Source: Mantis religiosa
Taxonomy: Eukaryota > Arthropoda > Insecta > Mantodea > Mantidae
Assembly (NCBI GenBank): GCA_030765055.1
Contig: CM060947.1
Span: 98,058,436-98,122,435 of the forward strand
DNA: 64,000 bases
Direction of reading: 5' to 3'
In this document: positions 19,991 through 29,579 of the stretch, in pieces
Layout of the letters: the number at the start of each line of letters is the position of its first letter
Numbering within the stretch: the stretch's first letter is position 1
Notes under the pieces: model-generated
The model's input: the letters and a program-made list of their open reading frames with translations, nothing else
What the model was told of the DNA's origin: nothing
Database searches by the model: none
Position numbers and translations under genes: made by a program

Positions 19991-20425
19991 TGTCACCCAG
20001 TTATCGGGAGGCACCACAAGCAACAGCTGAGAAGGGGCCGGAGGCCACGCCACGCCCACTCGTCTGTCTCCTGTCACTAACTGAGGGGTGATTTGCGGTA
20101 GTGTCGCCGGTCCTTCGATGTTTCTCTCCCCTTCTCCGGTGGTCTGGAACGTTCGGTGATTAGAGACTTCTAGAAAAACACTGACATTCTTATAAAAAGG
20201 GTTTCAGAGAGACAGTGAGTCAGTCAGTGTTTGACGTGCTAGCGAAGGACGTGTTTACGTAACCGCGAGTACAGTGAAATTGTAACGGACGGACTGGTGA
20301 ATTATAATTGTTGCAGCACGTAATTCTGTGTAATTGGCAAGTGTTTAACTGTAAGTCGGTGGAAATAAAGAACATTGTTGAGTGGTGTAATTGGACTTTT
20401 TATTTCACGAACCCACAAAGTCACA
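19991..20425 (+). repeat. 3' LTR of Gypsy A
   Basis: 435 bp, apparently identical to 14827-15261. It is followed by the ATAC duplication (20426-20429) and then by the continuation of PLE-N. Confidence 0.95.
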
Positions 20426-20644
20426 ATACTATTATTATCAAATTTAACAGTTTTTCTAACGAATATAGGAACTACTTTATGTTTCAAACAAAGATTTAGA
20501 AAACGAATGTCTGCAAGAATAGAATTTTCACATAGAATAATTAAGAATATTCTTAATAAGAATTAAGAATAACAATTAATTTAATAATAATTAATAATAA
20601 TTAATAATTAAGAATAATAGAATATTTAAGAATAGAATAATTCA

Positions 20645-21643
20645 CATTAGAAACTGAAATTAATGGATTTCTTCCTTTTCTAGATTTGAAAATAATAAGA
20701 AATAATAACAAATTAGATTTTGGTATTTATAGGAAATCTACTCATATTGATAATTACATAAAAAATAAAAGTTTTAGCCCTTTTCCACATAAATTCGCTG
20801 TTTTTCATAGTTTGATTTATAGATTAATAAATATACCCCTGAATAAAGAAGAATTTAATAAAGAATATAAACATATTGTTCATACTGCTTTAATTAATGG
20901 TTTTAATAAAGATTTTATACAAAAGAAAATTGAAAAATTTAAATATCAAAAAAGTATTAATGTTTCTACTCTTAAAAAAAATAAAAGATGATTATAAATT
21001 TAAAAAATTTACTTACCATCCTTGGGTTAATAAACATTTTCAGAAAAAAAAAAAAAAAAATAAATAAAGAAGTTGGTATAGCTTTAGTTCCTCAAAATAA
21101 TTATACTATTAAAAATTTATTACAATTTTATAAAAAAGATAAAATTCCTTATAATAAAAAATCTGCTATTTATCGATTTAATTGCTTAGATTTTGATCAG
21201 GTTTATATTGGAAAGATGAAACAGTTTGGAAACCAGAAAGAAAGAACATTTTCGTAACATTAGATATAAACAAATTGATAAATCGGCCGTAGCAGATCAT
21301 TTTTGGTCATTTAACCATGAAATAAATCCCGAAGTTAAATTATTAAAACAATTAAATGGTCCCATAGATTTAATAGTTTGGGAAAAAATATTTATTTTAA
21401 AAAATAAACATCGCATAATGAATTTTGACATACCGGCAATTGATTTTGTTTTTAGGTTTGTTTCGTCTTCAGATGTTGGTAATACGTAAATACGTAAATG
21501 CATGGTATCCTTGACAACGAATTGTGTTGACTGAAGATGTGGGCAAATGTCCATGAAATTAATTTCGCAAAAACATAATAGAAGTATTGTCATCGGCTTC
21601 TTAAGTTAAGTGGAGAATATTTACTAAATATTTTTATTTGTGT
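20645..21643 (+). pseudogene. Inverted 3' part of PLE-N with GIY-YIG endonuclease
   Basis: This is the plus-strand counterpart of the 10881-11900 region. 20686-20991 encodes MKIIRNNNKLDFGIYRKSTH and SLIYRLINIPLNKEEF, downstream of the RT active site. 20988-21257 encodes the linker and KKSAIYRFNCLDFDQVYIGK. 21226-21489 encodes METRKKEHFRNIRYKQIDKS to the C-terminus. One frameshift lies near 20990 and one in an A-tract at about 21045-21060. The copy starts within the RT region, so it can only be a partial duplicate created together with the minus-strand copy. Confidence 0.85.
21528..21567 (+). ncRNA. Hammerhead-like ribozyme motif, PLE-N right end
   Basis: Same 40-nt sequence as 10977-11016 in opposite orientation: UGA, CUGAAGA, extra U, G, UGGGC-AAAU-GUCCA, U, GAA, AUUAAU, U, UCG. 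The core is intact. Confidence 0.75.
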
Positions 21644-21734
21644 AAAGGTGATGGTTTATTTTCTATAGTCACCATGGCTTTCAAAACAAGAATTGTACTA
21701 GTTCTTAACACGAGAGTGAAAGTGGTTATGCTAC

Positions 21735-22280
21735 TAAAAGAAAGAAATTGAGTGTAAATGTAGCAAAACTCAGGTTTATAAGATTCTAAAGAATAAAACG
21801 GAAATTCTGAAGCAGTAACAAAATAAAGAAAAAACTTAAGAAAACCGAAAACACTAATGAAATAGTATGGGAGTAATTCGTTAGTGTTAGGGCCAAACTT
21901 CACCGCATGTTGGTGCCTATGTTACAGGAATATGCTAAAAAGGTAGCTGAAAGACTGAGCAAGACTGAATTCAAACCATCTAAAGGGTGGTTGGAGAGTT
22001 TCTGCAAAAGACATCAGATACATTTTAATGAACTTTGTGGTTGAATCAAATGACATTAACTCTGAAACAATTGCTTTTTGGATTGCTAAATTTCCTTCAA
22101 TAATCGAAGGATACAAATCTGAAAACAGCAAATGGCAATGAGGCCGGATTATTCTTCCATTTGTTACCGAATAAGTCATTGTGTTTAAAAGGTGAGAAGT
22201 GTTCAGGAGGAAAATTGTCCAAAGTAAGATTGTTTTCCTATTGGTTTTATGTCAAGTGAAATGGAAAAGGGGGAAGAAAA
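21735..22280 (+). pseudogene. Tigger/pogo-like (CENP-B HTH) transposase relic
   Basis: In broken plus-strand frames, KRKKLSVNVK (near 21740) looks like the first CENP-B-type helix-turn-helix. MLVPMLQEYAKKVAERLSKT (21908-21970) with GWLESFCKRHQIHFNELCG matches the second DNA-binding domain of Tigger/Jerky transposases. NDINSETIAFWIAKFPSIIEGY, GNEAGLFFHLLPNK and KGEKCSGGKLSKVR (22050-22230) match the linker and the start of the DDE domain. There are several frameshifts and the catalytic core is missing beyond about 22280. No ends are seen. Confidence 0.7.
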
Positions 22281-22364
22281 AAAGCCTTCGTTAAATGAAA
22301 TCTGTGTTCAACAGAAATTTTTGAGAGACCCATTCGATTCTGCTGGACAGGTTTTACTGTATTA

Positions 22365-22660
22365 CAGGTTGGCGCAAGTCACTACCCATTATTATACTAC
22401 TTTATTATAAAATTAATTTCCCCTGAATTACAACTTACCAGAATGTGACATTCTCACAATTTATTAGTAACTAATGTGGTAGTAATGTACACATGAGAGT
22501 ACACTGTTAAAGAATCAGTACGCCTTTGTTTTGTTTGTCTTCTATCAAATGTTTATTTTGAGATTTGTTTTGTTGGGACAGGTTCAGTGTCCATGTTGAT
22601 ATGTTGTCGAAAGAAGAAAGAAATTTTTGTTTAAAGTGGTACAAAGGTGGTTATAATAAG
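22365..22660 (+). mobile_element. mariner-like 5' end fragment
   Basis: After a TA comes CAGGTTGGCGCAAGTCACTACCC, a mariner-type terminal repeat. Untranslated sequence and MLSKEERNFCLKWYKGGYN (from 22600) follow, a plausible transposase start. The fragment breaks off at about 22660 in an AAT-rich run. Confidence 0.5.
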
Positions 22661-22931
22661 AATAATAATAACCTAATGAGTACATAGAAGGGCAAAGGTC
22701 TCCTGCTAGAGGGTAGCTCTGTTTCACTAAGATGGTGAGCTACTCCAGGTTAGGTTGTGTTTAGTTGTTTGGTTTAAATTGATTTCACTTTGATTAAATT
22801 TATTTCACTATCACTTCTATTATATTGATTTCAGTATCACTGAGTCAACTTGAGATATTTTTAGCTGTCTTCATTTTGTAGTCAGCTTCCAATTGTTCTC
22901 CATGTTCCTCTGGTTCTTGGTTGTACCATAT

Positions 22932-23171
22932 TGTCGCCCTGGCGGTAGACTCGCGAAGCCGATGAAAAATGATGGCCGGTGGAAATTCGGAAAACTTCGT
23001 AACCAATCATTACCGGTAGCGACAGACAGTTGAATGTGGAGTTGGGAAAATAAACAGTTTAAGGTTAGCTAGCAATTTTGTCATGGTGAACAGTGTATTT
23101 CGAGGAGAATAAAGTGCAGTTTTTGTATTTGAAGCCTCGACTTTTGATTTTCACGAACCCACAAAGTCACA
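22932..23171 (+). repeat. 5' LTR of Gypsy B
   Basis: 240 bp beginning TGTCGCCCTGGCGG. It contains AATAAAGTGCAG near 23110, a likely polyadenylation signal. It is followed by a TGG-starting primer-binding region at about 23174. Confidence 0.95.
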
Positions 23172-23217
23172 ACTGGTGTCAGGAAGCGGGATAACTACAT
23201 CACCGAACATTGTGGCC

Positions 23218-25434
23218 ATGGAATCGGCATTGGAAATGCTTTTGCAGAAGATGAATGAATTAACAGCGAAGTCGGAAGCGGCAAATAACAACTTGGCCGC
23301 GAAGATGAACGAGTTAACAACAAAAACAGAAGCGGCAAATAACAACCTGGCCGCAGAGTTGAAAGAAATAAAGACCGAATTGACCACAGAAATGAAGGCA
23401 GCGAACGACAGTCTGGCCACGGAAATGAAGGAGGCGAACGAGGTCCTCGCCGCCAAATTTGAGGAACAGTTGGCCGGCGTGAGGGATGACGTGACGGAGG
23501 TGGGCAAGCGGATGGGTCAAGTGGACGAGTGCGTCGAGGACCTGGCGAACCGCTTCAATGACCTAGAGGAAAAGGCCGACAATAACGCCAAGTCCCTGAA
23601 CGCCATGGTTGAAGACGTCGAAGACCTCGCGAACCGCGTAAACAACCTGGAGGGAAAGGCCGACAGCAGCGTCAAGTCCCTGAACGCCATGGTGGAGGAC
23701 GTCGTCGGCAGGAGACTGAAGGATTTGAAGGCTGACGCACAGGGACGCGACACAACATCGGCGCGCATCAAACCTCCGAAATATGATGGCGCGTCAACAT
23801 TCGAGGTCTTCCGCCGCCAGTTCGACACAGTGGCCAAGCACAACAGATGGTCACCGGAGGAGGAGGCCACACAGTTAATAGCCAGCCTCCAGGGACGGGC
23901 CGCGGAAATCCTAAACGCGGTGCAGACGACGGCGGCGCCCAAGGACATCTGGGAGGCCCTGGAGAATCGCTTCGGGAACCACCGCTTAGCCGCAGCATAC
24001 CGCAGCCAGCTAAAGGCAAGGTCGCAGCAGCCGGGGGAGACGCTGCAGGAGTTCGCCATAGCGATCGAGCAGCTGGCTAGCAAGGCCTTGGTTGACCTGC
24101 CACTGGAGTTCGTATCCCGGGAAGCCGCCTGCAATTTTGTCGACGGGGTACGGGACACGGAGATTCGTCAGCGCCTAATGCTCGGCGATTATAAAACCAT
24201 CCACGAGGCGCTGACAGCGGCATTGAGGATGGAGGCGGCCAAGGTAGCATCTATCCCGACGTCGAGAACGAGGAGTGTCCACTACGCCGGAGACAGAAGA
24301 CCAGCTGTGGGACGCCGGCGAACACCTAGTGGCCTGTGTTGGAGGTGTGGACAGCCCGGACACCTGCAGAGAGACTGTCCACACCAGGAAGGGCAGCGGG
24401 AAGAACGAGTAAGGCCCGGCGTGGAGAGGGGTACGTCGGCGCCATTACCACCATCCCCTCGAGTGACAATCCGCGCCGTCAGCCGGCGGATGGATGACAA
24501 CCTCATCGCGGACGGCTGGGTAAGAGGAAAGCCGTGCCGCGTGCTGGTGGACACCGGGGTGGCCGTGACCATCATCAGACCTGACGTGGCGAAGGGTTTG
24601 CCGACGAGGAAGCCGAGCCGACCATACGAGCTTGTGACAGCATCGGGCGACACCATGCCTGTGGAGAAGGAGGCCCTACTGGAGCTGAACTTGGGACGGA
24701 GTGCCGTGCGTCTGTGGGTGTTCGTCGCGAAGGTGGCTGAGGAGGTGATTCTGGGACTGGATGCCCTCAGGAGCCAGGAGGCGACGGTCGACGTCGGCAG
24801 GAAGGTCCTGAGGCTCAACGGAGAAGAGGTTATACTCCGTCAACCAGAAGAGCGCCTTGGAATTGGCAGGGTCGTCTTGAGCGAAGACGTGGGTGTCCCC
24901 GCGAGGAGCGAAGTGATAGTGACGGCGCGACCGGAAGGCCAGACAGCACGTTGGGTCCAGAGGCAGCAGGAGTACGACTTCACCTCGGAACATCGCAGAG
25001 GGAAGAGGTACGGTAACGCGGACGCTATGTCCCGAAGACCCTGTCCAGAAGAGTGCGGCCAATGCACAAGAGTGGAGCGGAAGGAGCGTGCCGCAGCAGT
25101 TCAAGTAGTCACGGCAGTGCCTGCGGATGGCTGGGATAGCGCAGGCCTGAGGAGGGAGCAGCTGGCGGATGCAGACTTGGGGCCACTCTTGAGGGATGTG
25201 GAGAACCTGGTGTGCCACCTCCACGACATGCACGAGATGGCTCGCCAGAACACCCAGAAGGCGAGCGACCGCAAGAAAACCCGATACAACAGGCAAGCCA
25301 ACAGCCAAGGGTTCCAGCAAGGTGACCTGGTATGGTTGTACCGCCCGACCCGGACCAAGGGACGTTGTCCGAAGCTTCAGCAGTCATGGCAAGGACCGTA
25401 CCGTGTGGTGAAGAGGATTAACGACGTGGTCTAG
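23218..25434 (+). CDS. Gag-protease fusion with deleted pol (Gypsy B)
   Basis: One open frame of about 738 residues from the ATG at 23218 (GCCATGG). It has the coiled-coil N-terminus (longer than in Gypsy A, with repeated NNNLAAKMNELT blocks), the gag domain, a zinc knuckle CWRCGQPGHLQRDC, and then, without a frame change, the protease (LVDTGVAVTII). At about 24930 it jumps to the end of RNase H (GQTARWVQRQQEYDFTSEH), and at about 25197 to the integrase tail (ENLVCHLHDMHEMARQNTQK, GDLVWLYRPTR, GPYRVVKRINDVV). A TAG at 25432-25434 ends it about 30 codons early. It cannot replicate alone but keeps gag, LTRs, primer site and purine tract, so it could in principle be mobilised by a full element. 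Confidence 0.9.
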   Translation: MESALEMLLQKMNELTAKSEAANNNLAAKMNELTTKTEAANNNLAAELKEIKTELTTEMKAANDSLATEMKEANEVLAAKFEEQLAGVRDDVTEVGKRMGQVDECVEDLANRFNDLEEKADNNAKSLNAMVEDVEDLANRVNNLEGKADSSVKSLNAMVEDVVGRRLKDLKADAQGRDTTSARIKPPKYDGASTFEVFRRQFDTVAKHNRWSPEEEATQLIASLQGRAAEILNAVQTTAAPKDIWEALENRFGNHRLAAAYRSQLKARSQQPGETLQEFAIAIEQLASKALVDLPLEFVSREAACNFVDGVRDTEIRQRLMLGDYKTIHEALTAALRMEAAKVASIPTSRTRSVHYAGDRRPAVGRRRTPSGLCWRCGQPGHLQRDCPHQEGQREERVRPGVERGTSAPLPPSPRVTIRAVSRRMDDNLIADGWVRGKPCRVLVDTGVAVTIIRPDVAKGLPTRKPSRPYELVTASGDTMPVEKEALLELNLGRSAVRLWVFVAKVAEEVILGLDALRSQEATVDVGRKVLRLNGEEVILRQPEERLGIGRVVLSEDVGVPARSEVIVTARPEGQTARWVQRQQEYDFTSEHRRGKRYGNADAMSRRPCPEECGQCTRVERKERAAAVQVVTAVPADGWDSAGLRREQLADADLGPLLRDVENLVCHLHDMHEMARQNTQKASDRKKTRYNRQANSQGFQQGDLVWLYRPTRTKGRCPKLQQSWQGPYRVVKRINDVV

Positions 25435-25538
25435 CGCATCCAGAAGGTGCCCCGAGGAAAGATGTTGGTGGTACACCTGGATCGCCTGGCCCGCTACGAA
25501 GGCGCTGTTCGGGACGACCAGCCTTGAGGAGGGAGCAG

Positions 25539-25778
25539 TGTTGCCCTGGCGGTAGACTCGCGAAGCCGATGAAAAATGATAGCCGGTGGAGATTCGGAAA
25601 ACTTCGGAACCAATCGTTACCAGTAGCGACAGACAATTGAATGTAGAGTTGGGAAAATAAACAGTTTAAGGTTAGCTAGCAATTTTGTCATGGTGAACAG
25701 TGTATTTCGAGGAGAATAAAGTGCAGTTTTTGTATTTGAAGCCTCGACTTTTGATTTTCACGAACCCACAAAGTCACA
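25539..25778 (+). repeat. 3' LTR of Gypsy B
   Basis: 240 bp beginning TGTTGCCCTGGCGG, with about 8 substitutions from the 5' LTR, all in the first 130 bp. It is preceded by GAGGAGGGAGCAG. Confidence 0.95.
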
Positions 25779-25782
25779 ATAT

Positions 25783-26651
25783 GTTTTGAGTCTTTTCTTA
25801 TTATGAATCCTATGTCCAGGCCTGGGTCGTTCCCTTGTAATAGTAGAGGTCTCCATTTTCCTTTTCTATAATGGCTTTGCCTGTTTTCTTTATTTCAATT
25901 AATCCTAGTATGTCGTATTCTATTTGTTCTAGGGTGGTGTCCAGTTCTTCTTCCGTCTCCTCTGTCCTCAGTTTTGCTATAACAGTTTCTTGTCTTCAGT
26001 TTGTCTTTCAGTTATTGGTTGGTTTCTTTTCTTCTTTTATGTGATTTGCTGCTAAGTCGTCCTGCCAGTTTACCCATTTGTCATTTATGAGTAGTTTTTG
26101 GTAACCCACTTTTACAGTGTTGCCTCTTTCCCTTTCTTCTCTTGCTCTCGTTCTGATTTTTTGCTGTGTTTCTCTTTGTTGTCTCCTGAGGTCTGAGTTG
26201 ACGTAGCAGTCATCCCCTTTTAGATGGATATTGTTTTTCAGGATGTTAATTTTGTCTTCCATTTTTCCCAAGTTCTACCGTCACTTTCCGTTGTTCAAGC
26301 AGTCTTTGCCTATGTATGTTGCTTTCTTGTATTCACCTGTGTAGTCCATTTTTTGCAGAATATAGTGTAGTGTTGATTTTGCTGTGTGGGTTTCCAATGA
26401 GGTCCTTGTTTTTTTATGACTGTATTGTTTCTTCTTTCCTGGTGTTGTCTGCGTTCTTCTGCTTCCTCTAGTGACTTTAGTTGATTCCCTAACCATTTAA
26501 CTGATTCTTTCATGACATTGTCATTGTTGGCTATTTTATCTTCCAATATGTTGTATTTATTCACTATTTTTTTGTCCATGTTGTGTATTTCATTATGTAG
26601 GTCTGATATGTTTTGTTTAGTTTCCTCACTAAAGTTGTCGTTCTGTTCCAT
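25783..26651 (-). pseudogene. Non-LTR retrotransposon relic: ORF1 and start of endonuclease
   Basis: Minus strand. ORF1 starts at 26651 (MEQNDNFSEETKQNISDLHN) with a coiled coil and then an RRM-like/C-terminal region split over frames (MDYTGEYKKATYIGKD; DCYVNSDLRRQQRETQQKIR; LLINDKWVNWQDDLAANHIK). It ends near 26008. Shortly after, 25800-25960 encodes LDTTLEQIEYDILGLIEIKK and GLDIGFIIRKDSK, which match the N-terminal part of an apurinic-like endonuclease of the RTE/CR1-type ORF2 common in insects. Frameshifts occur near 26300 and 26480. Gypsy B inserted just after this point, and I cannot recognise the rest of ORF2 on its other side. This gives ORF1-ORF2 order but no full element. Confidence 0.65.
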
Positions 26652-27490
26652 GAGCTTTTTTTGTTTCTTTTAAGATGTCAGAGAACATTGCTTTGATGTC
26701 TGTCTTCATCATTGCTTGTGCTTCTTACTCCCTTGTTTCTGATTTTTCTTCTTGCCATCTGTCTTCTTGCCCTAGAGCGAGTGATAGAGAGAAACAATCT
26801 GTTGTGGTTGCCCTTCTGTGCGTCTGGGCTGTTGTGGCACTTGCTATTGTGTTTTGTTTTCTCTATCTGCTGTTGTCGTTTGGTTGTCCACTAGATGGTA
26901 CTAGCTGTCTCTTTTTACTGCTCTATGATGGTTACTCTGGTGATGTTTAGCAGTTGGCTACACTGATTGCCTATCTCTTTCTAATCTGTGTCATTCATAT
27001 ATATATCCAAATGCATTGCTGAGAAAAATGTTTTTTTCTACTTATTGGCAATACTAATTGGTTAGCACAGCATATATATTACTCATTCAATTCTCCTTCC
27101 TGAAACTGTCTCATTTAATGTGAAAAGAAACAAATAGAATAGTTTAACTAGTGCAAATTTGATGTTTGAAAATGCAGAGTTTTTTCAAAAACCGATAGAT
27201 GCTGATTAATTTTTCTGTGTGAGCGAGAAATTCACACATGAAGTTCTGTTATTTTTGTCATTTATTGTTTTTGTCACTTTTTATTTATGTATTTATTATT
27301 TTTTATTTATTTTCACCTTTTCATTACACATAATGTACTATACAACCAACATATTAATGTTTATAAGGATTATTTTATTAGGTATAAACTTAGAAACTGC
27401 TGCATTCACAATAACGATATAATATTTTGTTTTATTTATATAACAAACCCATTGAATGCATACAAAGAAATTTCAGACAGTATGAATATG
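26652..27490. other. Probable 5' untranslated part of the non-LTR relic, then AT-rich spacer
   Basis: About 26652-26950 lies directly upstream of ORF1 on the minus strand and is probably its leader. The rest is AT-rich with no supported feature. Confidence 0.35.
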
Positions 27491-27494
27491 TAAG

Positions 27495-29560
27495 CTTTAA
27501 CATTTATTTGTAACTTCTAGTACTTCTTTGTAAAATTCTTTAGCAGTTTCTGGAATGTCAAAAAATTCAGCTGGATTTTGAACATCCTTTTTCTTTTCTT
27601 TGCTCACTCTTAATTTTGGGAACATTTTGAGATCAAAGCAGAATATGTATTTTGAACTTCTACACATACCTTGTCATCCTATGATTGCTTGAAATATGTT
27701 ATGATTCGCTGAGTATTCATTTTGAAAGGAAGCTTTGACTTCAGTGCTTGTTTTGCACTTCCCAGTCTTTGAACAACACTTTCACAGAGCTGTGATTTTA
27801 TAGTATCTGATGGTACTCATCAGGACTCAAGATATTCTCTTATTTTCTTAACTCTTTTTCTATTCTGCCGAAAACTCTATCAGGAGGCGCATAACTGTGC
27901 CCACGTATTGGTTAGATATGTGAAATGTGGTAAAATGTTTTACTCTTCTACAGGAAAGCAATAAGCATGAACATCATCCAACTATTCTTGTTTTGACTTG
28001 AGCAAGAGTCTGAAAATAAACGAATGGTAGGAGTGTTGCTGAACATCCTTTCTTCCAGTTACAACAAGAAGTGGTGCAAAGCTAAGGCAATCTGGTTGCA
28101 GCCTTTAGCAGATTCAGTTTCCAACCATGTATACAAGGAAATGTCATCTTTGTTCTGGGATTTAGATGGAATCATTATGCATAAATTATACAGCCACACC
28201 TGCCTTGCATAGAATACCTCGCTAACAGAAAGTTTAGGCAGTGGTTGATTCTGCTGCATATCAAAGCAAATAGTGATTGCCCTCCGCGTTTTCCTCTTTC
28301 AATAGCTGATAAAACCTTTTTGAACACAACATCGTTCTTAGTTCATTTTTCTTTTCCACATCTGCCACTATCTTAATCTTCATCAATCCCATTTTGAGTT
28401 GAGCATTTGTCAGTGTGTGGTGTACGGAATGAAAGATTGAAGAAGTTGTAAAATATGTGTTTATATTTTGAAAATGAGCAGACTGGTAGATTTCTTAATC
28501 TTCTTTCATTGCAAAAGTTGGTCCACATTTTTCTCATATGAAGTTCTGAAGGTAAATATCCTCTCCTTGATTTTGCTTTCCCATAATGGCTTTCTCTACA
28601 TCTGTACCATCTGTACTTCTTTGTCTTGCTTTATAGCAGCAGAAATGCTGCTTAATACAGAAATGCCCTTCTGTATTATTCCTGTTCTGTCACCTTTGGC
28701 ACATTCCCAGATGAGTGAAATTTTCTAGCCAGGAGAGATTATTATCTTTTGACAACCCTGTGATTCCTTGGAAGATTGTAGCACATACTGACAATACTCG
28801 GCCATCATTAGTTCTCACACTGTATTTAATGCTAACATTCTGCTTTTTTTTTTTTTTTTTTAATTTACATCCTCCCAACGTTAAGTCATATCGGACGATG
28901 AATGAAATGGGTGATCCTCAAATGAGCCCAGGGTCCATAGAGCTTAGAGTTACCCGACATTCGTCTTTCAGGATAAGGGAAAACTCCGGTAAAAACCTTA
29001 TCCAGGTAACTCACCCTGACCGAGATTCAAACTCAGGACCTCTTGAACGTGAGGCAGACACGCTACCACCATGCTACCAAGGCGGGCGCTAACATTCTGC
29101 TTTCTATTGTTCCTTTAGTATGTTTAATATTGATTTTTTGTTGTTGAACAAATTTAAGATATATATTTGCAGCTTCTTTCTTCACCATTCTGCGATTAGG
29201 AGATATAATACTCATATTTCATAAGGAATTTATCTTGATCCATTTTGTTGAGCATGGAAAGATGATGAAATCAACTTATATCATTATCACTGAAATCAGC
29301 TATATTACAGAGCTTATGCCTTTTACTTTTAGGATTTGGTGGAGTGCACTTGAGACCAAGTGAACATGAAATTGCTGGAGTATGACTTGCATTTTGATTT
29401 CCTTTCCTTGTTTTTGCAATTCCTTTCTCCCGCACATTCTAAGACTGGTACAGTTTCACAATCTGATCTCCTGTCCATTGTGCGTAGTACTGTACAATGT
29501 CTCAAATAAGAATACAAATGCCATGTAAGTATAACAAAGCTTTCAGAAATGAATGTGAAA
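27495..29560 (-). pseudogene. DUF7869-type protein relic (probable transposon gene), split by a SINE
   Basis: Reading the minus strand from 29560: an N-terminal piece (CETVPVLECAGERNCKNKERK), then TNDGRVLSVCATIFQGITGLSKD (about 28740-28830), then FDMQQNQPLPKLSVSEVFYARQVWLYNLCI (about 28180-28265) and QNKDDISLYTWLETESAKGC (about 28090-28160). These are followed by a broken FSDSC.SQNKN-like run, PIRGHSYAPPDRVFGRIEK (about 27860-27910) and the C-terminal LRVSKEKKKDVQNPAEFFDIP (about 27550-27620). This order matches insect proteins annotated DUF7869, thought to derive from a DNA transposon. Many stops and frameshifts are present and SINE-1 (28847-29087) is inserted in it. I do not see terminal repeats and cannot name the superfamily. 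Confidence 0.6.
28847..29087 (-). repeat. tRNA-derived SINE, family 1, copy 2
   Basis: Perfect 16-bp target duplication GCTAACATTCTGCTTT (28831-28846 and 29088-29103). The tRNA-like head is at the right (complement of CGTGAGGCAGACACGCTACCA and of a GATTCAAACT B box), with a run of about 18 A's (T's on the plus strand) at 28843-28861. This is the best-preserved family-1 copy and defines the boundaries of the others. Confidence 0.95.
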
Positions 29561-29579
29561 TCCAAGCACACAACCTGAG

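Larger units (their letters stand above)
14827..20425 (+). mobile_element. Full-length Ty3/Gypsy LTR retrotransposon (Gypsy A)
   Basis: Two 435-bp LTRs (14827-15261 and 19991-20425) begin TGT and end CACA. The 4-bp target duplication is ATAC (14823-14826 and 20426-20429). A primer-binding region beginning TGG follows the left LTR, and the purine tract GAGGAGGGAGCAG (19978-19990) touches the right LTR. The coding order gag, protease, RT, RNase H, integrase is Ty3/Gypsy. There is no envelope frame. It is inserted in PLE-N. The body is much richer in GC than its surroundings. Confidence 0.97.
10881..21643 (-). mobile_element. Penelope-like element PLE-N, host of two nested insertions
   Basis: A perfect 13-bp target duplication AAAGGTGATGGTT (10868-10880 and 21644-21656) frames 10.76 kb. 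Removing a nested PLE-C (12160-13665 plus 12 bp) and a Gypsy (14827-20425 plus 4 bp) leaves about 3.64 kb. That is a minus-strand PLE from about 20530 down to 10881, joined through AT-rich sequence (about 20530-20645) to an inverted plus-strand 3' piece (about 20645-21643). Both outer ends are PLE 3' ends with the same pLTR sequence (TAGTAAATATTCTCCACTTAA and complement). A 38-bp tail (10881-10918) is found only at the left end. Confidence 0.9.
22932..25778 (+). mobile_element. Internally deleted Gypsy retrotransposon with gag (Gypsy B)
   Basis: Two 240-bp LTRs (22932-23171 and 25539-25778), TGT...CACA, are flanked by the 4-bp duplication ATAT (22928-22931 and 25779-25782). I count about 8 differences between the LTRs (about 3%). 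The interior closely resembles Gypsy A but lacks reverse transcriptase, most of RNase H and the integrase core. The LTRs match those of Gypsy A only in the last 25 bp or so. Confidence 0.95.

Noticed and set aside
14827..20425. An endogenous retrovirus with an envelope gene
   Set aside because: Integrase is followed within a few bases by the polypurine tract and LTR; there is no room for env.
22840..22931. Continuation of the non-LTR ORF2 on the other side of Gypsy B
   Set aside because: The target duplication shows the site was contiguous, but the minus-strand translation does not match the endonuclease, so I cannot support it.
26675..26950. Hydrophobic 91-codon frame looking like a membrane protein
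   Set aside because: It lies antisense to the leader of a non-LTR ORF1 and has no recognisable family; T-rich sequence gives hydrophobic codons by chance.
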